Of a stretch of DNA of 64,000 bases, positions 45,785 to 57,700 are shown one piece after another. Each line of letters opens with the position of its first letter. Within the stretch, counting starts at the first letter, position 1. The position numbers and the translations under genes are program-made. The stretch spans positions 28,891,272 through 28,955,271 of the forward strand of contig OX411549.1 of NCBI GenBank assembly GCA_948146395.1. Direction: 5' to 3'. The stretch comes from Fragum whitleyi. Lineage: Eukaryota; Mollusca; Bivalvia; Cardiida; Cardiidae. The notes below the pieces were generated by a model, which saw only the letters and a list, made by a program, of their open reading frames with translations, searched no databases and was not told where the DNA came from.

Positions 45785-48700
45785 ATGAGTTCTGGAAAGC
45801 GAGTTGCAGTGGTGAGTGATTTTATCTTTATTGAAAGAAATTTCTGTGTAGCTTTTGAATAAGGACACCTATTGACAATGCTACCTGTATTTATTGGCCG
45901 ATCATTTGTTAAAAGTCTACAGGAGTTCTTGTTTATATAATATATATCTAAAGCCTGTATGTTTTTCCTAGATACTTAAACTGTACAATTCGAGTATAAA
46001 TATTTGTGATATTTTTGACAATACCTTATTTGTTTCTAATGCAAACTTTAAAATATATATTCCTATCTGAAGATTGGGTTAATTGTTAAACATACCAGAT
46101 TTATCTACGGCGAATTTTAGATTTAATTAGTCTAGAAACCTGCCCTCTATTTAACAAACAATATGTCCGTTAAGTAAATTTATGAATACTTGTTTATGTA
46201 TTTATAAGAAACTATGACAAATCCCTTTTGACCACATGATGTTTTTAACCCTTTCCTGTTTTAGAAAATTTTGGACCTGTCCAAATTCAAAGGGTTTGCA
46301 GACGAAAATTTAAAGTGGATTTAACTTGAAAAATAACCATTCAGTAGGGTAGAAAATAGTGTGGAAAAAGAAGAAATTGCTTGTCAGAAGCAATTTCTTC
46401 TTATATGTTTTATCAATCATAAAATCACAGGCACGTAAAATGCAGGGATTAAATAGCAAAGGGTTAAACTATGATCAGTGAAAAAGATAGACTATACGGG
46501 GAAGTTCATATCGTACTCGGTTTCGACCCGAGCTAACCGGGTTTCCATCAGAACGACCTCCGTTTTGACACGAATGATGTCATTTTAACCTTTCGACCTC
46601 GACGCTTCTCATCCCGGGTCGGGCCAGTGTTACCTGGATTCCGAATTACGCCAAAAGGTAATGCAGAAAAATTTGATTACATATAATACTAGTTTTTCTG
46701 TGGACTAAATAGAAATAACTTTTGTTCTCTATTATTTTTATCAATTCGTTAATGAAAAAAAAGTACCCTTTAATATTAGTTAATTATTGTAGCTGTATCT
46801 TTTAATCACATTGGGCGACCCTTTCAAAACATCTCCTCCTGAGCCTCTCGGCCGATATCTATGAAACTTACCAGAAAATTCCTTCGGTGACCCTCTTCAA
46901 AAAGTGTTCCCGAATTTTTTATTGATCCATAAATATTGGCATGGTACTTATTTTGCACTCGAAATCTTTGAACGAAATCTCCCTTATGAACCACTGGGCT
47001 GATTGCAATGAAATTTTTACTAGAATGTTCCCTGAGTGACTCTTTCCAAAATTGTTCGTGGAATAATAATTGGCCCATAAATATTGACGTGACAGGACGG
47101 TGCTTATTTTGAGCCCTAAATCTTTGAAAGATATCTCCTCCCGAACCACAGGACCGATTTCAATGAAACTTTACCAGAATGTTTCTTAGCAGACCCTTTT
47201 CAAAAAGTGTTCGCGACATTTTGATCGACTCATAGATATGTGCGTAGCAGGACAGGGCCTATTTTAAGCCCGAAATCTTTGATTGACACCTCCTCCTTAA
47301 CCACTGGGCCAATTTCAATAAAAACTTTTCAAGATTGTTGCTTGGTGGACCCTCTCAAATTTGTTTGTGAAATTTTGATTGGTCCATGGGCGTTGAAGGC
47401 TGGGCTTATTATGTTTCTTCTCAGTAATGAATGGGTGGGCAGGATCTATTATCATTTTGAATTCTTTGAATTACATCTCCTTTTCAACAATTTGACAAAT
47501 GTAAATGAAACTTTGCCAGAAAGTAACTTGGTTGAGATCCGCTGAACCAATAATATTAAGGTGAACGGTTTAGGGCCATCCTGGTCCTCTTGTTTAAATG
47601 TTGCATCGTATTTCGTGTAAAACACGAGGGTCTCGTCCCCTGATCTCCGACATGGTCTGCCGCCAAAGATTTTTAATGCCTTTTGCCTGTAAAATTTCAA
47701 CTGTTCTGCGGTCAAGATGAGAAATCGGCGCAAACAGTTTGCCGATTATACGCTGATTTGCACCAAAGTGCGCACCTGAAAAGCGGGGTAAATTTGGCTA
47801 ACTGTTTGCACCGTATTGTCATCCTGAACGCAGGACCTGTCTCACCAAGGTCAGCGAACAATCTTCTTGTCAACAAGAAACTCTATTCGATTCGCAGGTA
47901 TTCAATTGCGAAGGTGACAAAATCATGGACAAGGTATGGTTGTGAACATGGAACAAAAAGTAATTAGATAATGCTTAACACATTTCTAATGGAACTCATT
48001 ATGTTTTAATTTTATGCTTGTGGCTTCTTTAATTGCGGAATGAAAAGAGACATGGGTAATTCGATAATGGGTGGTCTTAAAATCGTAAACTCACCACGAA
48101 TTAGCTGAAGTTACGACGTGCAAGTCACCTATCATCAAAGTTGTAAGAATAACGGACACAGGCGGAGATCAAAAGTAACTACTTGTTAAATGAGCCAGAT
48201 GCGATTGATAAAATGATTTTTAATCATTGTTATCTCTCTTTTAGTTGCTCAGTTATGTCAGAATGCCAGAAAATAAAGTTTTTAACTATACCTATTTTTC
48301 ATAAAATATGTGTTTCATTTTGAAAGTTTTGGTTGGGCCACTAAGGTATTTTAGCCCATAAATGTATTCCCCTTCTAAAGTCACTAGTTTTCCTTAAAAG
48401 TTTGCTTCATCCGGAAAGCGGTTTATAGTCCAAATATACAAGCATCCAGATAAGTACGTACACAAAGAAATATTTGAATATATACTGATCAAAAAAAAAA
48501 CAAAAAAAGAGGAAAACTCAACACTTTTGAAGCTCCTTATTCTTCCCTCCCATCAAATAGATATGTAATGCAAAACGTCTCGTTCTAAGGAGTATCGATG
48601 TGCCTTTATGAATTATGATAAAAGGCCACGTGCTTTACGTCAACGTGTAGCCCCCGTAAATGGAAAAAGTTGACGTCTCACGTGTGTACCAAAAATGTTA

Positions 48701-51700
48701 TTTTAATCTCACATACGCTTAGCATAGATTAACCTGAATTGACATTGCCATTCTATTGCATGTGTTGCAGCGATTCATAGCAAAAATTGGAATTTTTTTT
48801 TTTTTTTCATTTTTACAAAATGAGCTTTGATGCGACGCCATTGTCGATACGTTGAAACGTTCCTGAAATTAGATTACGACAACGTTTGAGAAAGAGTTTT
48901 ACATCAACATTTAAAAGTAGAGAGACGTCTTGTTAGATTGAAACCGCTAATGTTGTGAAAATCACTTATTCGGACAGCGAATTCACCACTGAGTGACCCA
49001 GTGAATTATGTAAGAACCGTTGTCGCTGGTACCTCGACTCTATTGAAGTTATTTGTCAAAAAGACTACCAGTGCGAAATTTTCTGGTTCCAACCTATGTC
49101 AAAGTGGTCTGAAAATAATTCTGTAGAATTTCTATATGATCTAGCCTGCATGTAAGTACTTCCAGTTCTTTGATTGTCACATGATGCCTAAAATGATATC
49201 GAATTCCTGGATGATTCGAGCATTCAAATAAATAAATTCATATATTTTCAGGGTTTTTTTTCAAATTTACACATAGACTGTATAGTGAAACTGAAATAAA
49301 TCGATTCGGGTTTGCCAAAGTATATGAAGTACAAGTTTCTCTTTATTTACAATACAGGTGACGGGTTCTAACAAAGGCATTGGTTACGAGATCGTCAGAG
49401 GTCTATGTAAACAATTTGACGGTGACGTCATCCTTACGGGTATGTGATAACGTATTTCTGACGCAATTTTTGAAATTTATTTGTAGAAAAAAATAGAAAC
49501 CCTTGCCAATCTTCCTAGAGTTCAATTAAGGAACGTTGGATTCATCTCAAAAATCCAGTCTTTTTGTTAGTTTGCTTTAAAACATACATAGCACATTCTA
49601 TTGTTTCATAAGTAGATCTTTTTGACATATAGTTATTTATAAAGATGAAAAGAGCCTGGGAATTTAAGCTTGGAAACAGTTCCTGCCCACTGTGAAGACT
49701 CAGATCAGGCTGTGCGGAACACAGGCTGATCTTTAACGTAGTATTGCTCACTTGTGAAATTGTTTGAAATTTAACGCACAGATTCATGTGTAAAAGGCAA
49801 TAAACTAAAAAATAGATAAATATGGAAATAAAAAATTCATTTGCTGCTTCTTTAGGTCTAAATAAGTCTTAGATTCTTTTTTATTTTTTTCAATTTTATT
49901 TTTGTTTATGATTTTAAAATTGAAAGCAAACATATTGTATGATGTGCATGTTATTAGGTCGTCGTTACCTTTATGATTGGTCATAGATACCATAAAATTT
50001 ATTATATAAAAAAAGATAAACTTTGGTCAAGTATTGTTATTGTGATTCTGAAGCGACGGAACTACAGCTTTCATCAAGCTCTGGTTGCAATGATTTCAAA
50101 TTACACTGTCAGGATTTGACTCGGACTCTAAATATTTATGCTGGTATTTTATATCAGCTCATAGATTATACGAGGGGTGATCCAGAAGTTCGTCGACTGA
50201 CGTTATATCTCAAACAATGATGCTAGTATGGAATGATAAATTATATCATCTTATATAGTTATCTTTTCTGTATTCAAACATCAAATATAATGATTGTGTG
50301 TCGAAAATAAATCATTTAAGAGGCGACCAAAGACATGCACCGTTCGAGTGGCGCACACCTCGAGCCGCTAACGTTGACGTCGGGATATTCAAAACACAAA
50401 CCGTAATTCAAACTTTTTCGATAAAATCATCCCAAACTTAAATTTTACTTTAAAGAATTGCTTAATGTGTCATTACATCGTCAATATCCAAATTATATCG
50501 CTATAAACAACCATCGGTATCCGTCCAAATGCCCCTTCATTCTGTCTTGTAATTTTATTACACTTTTTTATACATTTGATACTTGTCCGTCATTTATTGT
50601 CACAAAAACATATTCTATCATTTGGATTTTCCAACTCGATCATGCTTTATGCGTCGTTGTGTAATTATCTCTGAAGAAACGCGTAACTAGGTGTCAGTGA
50701 AATGTTTTCGGTCCTCTGTTTTCATCTAGAAACAGTTTCTATTAGTTTGAAAATGCAACCCGACGTTGTTCTGATGGCTTCACCATTGTCAGTCAGGACA
50801 CTTTATTCGAGCAACGAAAATGTTTCAACCGATTAGGTTATCCGGAAATACCGTTGTATCAGTATTGGAAAAGTGATCGAAATTCTGAGAAATTGATATG
50901 ACTGTTAGGTTATATTTTTTGTGTTAGAGTAACAGAATATATAGACGGTAGGTAAGAAAATAAGTCGGTGCTCCGCTGGACGTTATGCATGTCTCTATGG
51001 CAACGCCTGGTGAGCGTGTTCTGTAAATCAATGTGATAAAAATATTGTTCATTAACTACTTAATGTTAAAATTCAATATGTGCAATTTTCAATGATTTCT
51101 GTCGAACAGTTTTCGAGATATTTAGAAAGTCCACAAACTTCTTGAACACCCCTCGTATACCCATCTGATATATACCTTTTTGATAAGTTCTGTCTTGTTT
51201 GTTTGTTGTATGTATGTTCTTGGTGACAATCCTATAACTGGATTGTTTAAACCAATAAAGGAATTTGAATGTGAATTTGAATGTGAACATGTAATAAAAC
51301 ACATGTCAAAGTAAATTATGAACAAAAAATAATAATTTCTATCATGAAAGTAGAGCAATCTAGGCATTTGCCCAATGTATTGACTAATCTTCAGGGGCCC
51401 GTTTTACTAAACATCTTACGATCATTTTTGGCGTAAGTCAAAAATTAAAGTTGCTTCTACAAAAGTAACTCTATATGGAATTCTGCCACGCATCATCACA
51501 TTGGAATCGTCTCTAGAAGACGATTCCAATGAGTTATTGCAAGACAGAATCCAAAAATGAACAAAAACACGAGATACGATTTGTGATTTTGACTTACGAT
51601 CATTTTTTTCGTAAGAAGTTAAGTAAAACGGGCCCCAGGTCATCTTCTCGCGATCAATGATATAGCCAATCAATCAAGAAGTAGAATTGCTGGGGATTCA

Positions 51701-54700
51701 TCCAAATTGAAGAACTTATATATCCGAATCGATTTAAAATAAAAAGGTTTAAAACCACGAAGATTGACGGAGAATCTATTGATCGTGAGTGGGCGATAAT
51801 GAAGATATAATGGTACAATGAAGCAATGATTGTCAGTTTCTTATTTCAATGGGTTGACTAAATTAATTTCAAGAATTCGTCGAATTAAATTGCTTAATAC
51901 TATTTTATACAGTCAGCATTCGTTTTCCCCAAGATAAGTTTATTTGTCACATTACGAAATTATTTCCAGCTCGTAATCCAGAACTTGGAGAAAAGGCTGT
52001 CAAATCTATACAGGCCGACGGTTGTAATCCATTATTTCATCAGCTAGATATCTCAGACAAAAACAGTATTCAGAAACTGAAGCAGTTTATTGAACAACAG
52101 TATGGTGGATTAGATATACTCGTCAACAATGCTGCTATCGCTTTTAAAGTAAGAGTTGTGTATTTCCGTTTATTTATCGCCGCTACCGTAGCACATGCCA
52201 ATATGAGCGACGCCCCCAGAAGACGGTTAGTTGTTACGGGGGATAGTGCAAGGATACATGACGAAACTACTGCTGAGATCAACCATGGTTCTTACACGTG
52301 CTCGGTGTAAAGCACTGTCTCACGGAGCCTCGGTTTAGGGTCTCATCCGAAAGACAATTATGACAATTATTTTGTTAGTGTACCAGCCCGGGAATCGAAT
52401 CCACGCAGTCGAACTTCAATGGTTTTGAAGTCCGTAGCTCCACCAACAGAGCTAATTAAGGTAAGAGTTATAAAAAGTATTTTTTATGATTGCCGAATTC
52501 ATAGGCGTATCTAGGACATTGAAAATAATACGCACACAGAGGGTGACAACCGAAGAATATATAGATATGAGGACTATGACAAAAGATGATCGCCATCCGT
52601 CCATTCCCTTTTTATGATTTGAGCGTTGGTGAGTAATCAAAATATCGTAACCACAGTTTGAATAAGCTGTAGTTTCGATGTTATGATCTTTCATCAACGA
52701 TATTTTTCAATAGAGGATTATTTCTTTTACGCACTTGCGTAAATTGCGTAAAGGGATTTGCGCCCTTGGAATCAATACCAATGCTTTCCAGAATAAGCTT
52801 TCTTGAATACACTAAGTAATGCATGTAAGTTAATAATTGAACTATGAGAAACAAATTTCTTCCAAAAAAGATAAGGGGATAAAAATATTTATGAATCTGT
52901 TGACTTTCGTCACACAGCACACAGCTATAGCATGGGCTTGCACAAAAAGTATTCCCATCAAAATAGTTTTTATTGGTCCCAAGGAGGTATGATACTAAAA
53001 AACCTAACTAGACCCTATTATGAGTCTGTTTTGCGTATTAATACAATGTAATTAGATTTTATAGTTTTATATCTCAATGAAATACTTTTTTTTCATCTCT
53101 TGATTTATAACTGGTAACATCTCCATTCCAGAGAGCGGCAACAGAATCATTTGACATCCAAGCTAGGGAGTCAATGAAAATTAATTTCTGGGGAACTGTT
53201 GACGTATGTGAGGCTTTATTCCCCTTACTGAGACCCCATGCAAGGTAATATCCTTACCCTTATTCTGTTAAACTTTTGTCATGCTGAACCCGGAATATTC
53301 CTGCTTTGGCAGGAGCTATAGGCAAAACATCAGCCTGCACATATGTGCAGTCTGATGTTAGTCTACACCACCTGTTTCTCACTTTCAAATCAGAATTGTC
53401 AAAAGATTTAGTTTTTCAAATAAAAATTGACCTATAGTTGGTACTTTCAGTGCTTTTCGCCCTTTGATTTTGATGACAATTTTAGCCAAAATTTATTCAG
53501 CATAACAAGGGTTAATTTGAATTTTGTTTCAAATAAATTGTCGATCTTTGGGTCATTTTACTAAGCTGGCTCATTTTCTTCTTTTTGATTAATAATTCAG
53601 TACAAACGCAGGTAGTGCTTAGATCAGACTGCACGTCTGTGCAAGCTTGTCTAACGCTTTGTAAACCAAAATATGCTGTGAACAGCACGGTAAGGGCTAC
53701 ACAATTTATCATATGTAACAGCACATTTTTATAATATTACTTAGTGAGTAAGTTTATTGTAGATTGCATGTTTAGAATTAACTGAAGTGGTTAACAAGAA
53801 ACAATATTGTACTCGTAATGAAATTTTGAAATTGGCATGACTCGTGTTTCTTCGAATGTCTTATTTTTCTGTACGGATGCTAGCGAAAATGACGTGGTAA
53901 TTTCGTCACTGGTTATGCCATTGAAGTATTGCAGCGCTTTTAAAAACGTCGTTGGTTCCTTTACATTGTAAAAGAACTTTGGAGTTTTCATAACCACTTC
54001 GACTGGCTCGTTGGCCGGGTGGTTAGCGCCCTCGACTCGTAGACTCGTAACGAGTTCCACCGGAGGCGGGTGGTGTATTTGGACAGGAAACTTTACAGGC
54101 AGGGCCAAAGTCCACCCAGCTGTAAAAGTGGGTAGAAGTGATTAGAAGCCATTGTCCGTCTCTCTAGGTGCAGGATAAGATCTGGAATGACTTAGGACCA
54201 CGATAGAAATAAGAGTCATTCCACCCTTTATCGTGATTTCTTTGAGTAAAAAAAAACAAAGCAAAACAAAAACAAAAACAAAACAAAAACAAACAAAAAA
54301 AAAACACAAGACGATCGCATGAAAACAATTATGCTTGGTTTAACCGAATTGTAACGACGTGTTCTGAAGCATTCTGTCATCTATTCTCAGAATGCTTCAA
54401 TCGTCCTGTTTTTATGCGTGTTAACATATATCGAGCGATTTTATGACGCACAAGAAAGCTTCCAAATAAAGTACATAAAAATCTAAAACGCTTGCCCATT
54501 TGCTTCCAGTGCACCAAGTCGCCCATTGCAAGCGTTCTCCGACGATCACTGGCGTTTATTAGCGTTCACACAATATTCTTCCTGCGTTTGTGCATGAAAA
54601 TGGGTAAAACAATTATCTTTATATTTTTTTCCTCAATGTTTTGTTGTTTTTTTCTTTCAGGGTAGCTCACGTGGGTAGTTTTGTGTCAGCTTGGACGTTT

Positions 54701-57700
54701 AAGAAGTGTAGCGAGGCACTGCAGAAACAGTTTTTGAAGAAGGACTTGTCAATGGACGAGATCAAACAATTGATGAACAAGTTCGTTGAGTAAGTTTAGT
54801 AAAATGTTATATCGATCCTAGTCAGACTGCACTGGAAGTATACAGCTAGTTACATCGTGATATTGGTATTCAACTCAATTAAAACCATCCTAAATCGCTG
54901 TCTCAGCGCTCCTTTCATCTTTCCAAACACTCTTTCAAACCATTCAAAAACGCTCCGAAAATCACTAAAATATGATACTATCAATAACTACATTTAAAAT
55001 AAATATTGCTAGAAAAAATCGCTGTCAATGACATAATATTATATTATAAGCGTCTGATTGGTTCTTGAAGAAATACGAGGCTTTAATAGAACATGTATGC
55101 ATAATTCATTAAAGGGAGGTAATAAACATCGCTAATTTTGTTCATCCAGAACAAAACTAGCGATATTTGATTGCCTCCTAATTTCACTCAAAACTCAATC
55201 ACCGCTTTCATTCATTTTGTTAATTTCACGATTTTGTTAACTGTTTAAAATTTGTTTTTGTACGTATGCAGAGATACAAAAGACCTGAAACACAAAGAGA
55301 AGGGATGGCCGGAGTCCGCCTATGGAATGACTAAAGTTGGTGTTTATCTTCTGACCGTTGTCCAGCAACGAGAGTTCGACCAGAAACGTCCAGGAGACGA
55401 TATTGCTGTGAACTGCGTAGGTATTCATTGTGATTAGTCCACATTGGACTTCCTAAATAAATGCTGAACGCAAGCTAAAGGGGATCAATACATTGATACA
55501 TTTTCAAAATTGTTAATTATATTGTCGGTAGATTATTTCATTATTATTTGCAATTTTTTGTGAACTTACAAATTGATCAGTAAACTTAGATATGAAACCG
55601 AAACTTTGTTAAGCATATTGCGTATATATAGCCTACCACTTACGATTATACGTTATGATTGTGCGTATCTGTTTTGAATGATGAGGATGACTTTTAACAT
55701 AATTATACAAAAACTCAAACAATGAAATCTTATAAAAGCTATGCTTCGTTTCTAATATTCCATAAAAGAATCAAAGCACTGAAAGTACTGATGGTGAACG
55801 AACCTGATGGCATTCTAGAGTGATATATTAAATCAATTAGAAAAGAGAAATTATGAATGTAAAAAAGGGGGTATTGTCTCGACAAAATTTCCGTTATTCG
55901 GAAATTTCACTGCAAATTCAAAAAGGGAAAGAGAGGAAATATCCTGTTAGAAAAATATTTGTTAGAATATGAGTTGTTACTCTGTGAAAATTTCTTTTAC
56001 ACACTTGAAATAGGTACATTTATTAATTAAACATAAATGGAGAAAACGATTTAATCCTATCTAGAACTGTCTTCAACCTATATCCAATGGTGTTTGTTTT
56101 TACAAAAGTAATTGTTATCATGCTTAAGCCTATTTTAAGTAAATTTGTTGTATTTGTTTTAACTTTTTTCTTTTTATCTATCTTTGTTTCTTCTCAGAGG
56201 ATGAAAAGGTCTATGTGTACCAACCAAAGAAACACCTATGAATATCAGTCAGTCCTGAACTGTACTCATTGTTTGAAGTTATGATTTGTTATCTTGTTAA
56301 TAGTATTTTGAACCATAACCTGAGAGATTCATTTTTATCATATCTGAAGCCATAACCACTTCAAACGTTGACACTTATGTCGTCGTTATTCAATTTTTTA
56401 ACACTTCAGGATGAGAAATATTTAGGTATAGGTCAAAGGAGGTCTAGTGCCCTATTAGTATAATTCATAGATAATTTCTTTTTAAGGTTTAGATATGAAA
56501 GTATAACTTTTTACATTAAATAATTACTTCATAGTTAATTGCATACTAAAAGTCTTTAGGAATTTTATTTTTGTAACGTAATTTCTACATCAAAAGTGAA
56601 TAAGAATCTTATTCAAGAAGTTCATTTTTTTAAAGGGGGGTAATAATTGCATGACTATGTCTATGACTATGTTTAAGTATGATACAATGGTTTTTTTTTT
56701 CCTCCCGACTTTCTTTCAAATAAGAATTGAGAATCCTTACAATTGTCGGTTTATTTTTTGCACGAGAACCTATTGTTTACCTGCAAGAGTTTGGATGCTT
56801 GTAAAATCACTCACTATCGATATCTTATTACTGTATTGCGGCTGATATGAGACTTTTCTGCTCGGAGCTAGTTTTTGCTTAAACTGTAGTTAACCAATTC
56901 TAAACGTATCATTGGGAAGGATAGAGCCAGTTTTTGTTCATCGATTAAGATTTTTTATGATTTCTGCAAAAAACGCAATGACTTTTCCAGAATAATTTAA
57001 CTAAACCCGCCTGTCGAATTGTAAACAAGTGCATGACGGATCTGGTCACCCCGTGACCACGGCAATATCTACTCGTCAATTGGAATGGTATCTAGGGTTG
57101 AATTTTTAGCTATCATTTATTTAATTTTCAAATAGAATTTTGAATTGGTATGGTTCTACAGATTGAAAAAATGCAAAGTGGAATGGCCTAAATGAAATAT
57201 CTTCCGTGCCTCTCGCATTTGGTATTCGGCAATATTCGCTTCTGAAACAGACGAATACGAAATGTTTTCGCTGGGAATAAGTTCACCGAATATTCGAGTG
57301 TACCCTTACAGCCCTACTTCAGCCAATGTAATTTTACAGAAAATTCTTAATAGCGGCGTTCATCCCTATTCAAACTAGAAAGCCATGAATGGCTTGAGTC
57401 GCTCCACAGGCTTGAAATTCTTGTAAAAGCAGATAAATGTTTTGACTAGATGATTAGATACTTGGGGTTCTACTGATATTGAAAATGATTTTCAAAGTTT
57501 CAAGTATATAACAGATAGAGAAATGACCTCCGCTATTAAAAGACATATTTTTCATCAAATCAAAATAATTTTTGATAAACTGATAATGGGTCAACAAAAG
57601 ATCATACCAAAAATGTTTGATTGATATCCATCTGTTACATTCTGAGAAAATGATTTTCATAGTTTCCACTATTTAACATATTGAGAAATGACCTCCACCC

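Noticed and set aside
47240..47545. 101-codon plus-strand open frame
   Set aside because: It lies inside the 150-bp tandem array; neighbouring units are out of frame with it.
53791..54108. 105-codon minus-strand open frame
   Set aside because: It lies in the reductase intron over a SINE-like remnant, has no recognisable domain and no exon context.
55252..55437. 61-codon frame read straight through reductase exon 6
   Set aside because: This is exon 6 plus intron read-through; the true exon ends at 55416 with donor GTAGGT and joins exon 7 in frame.
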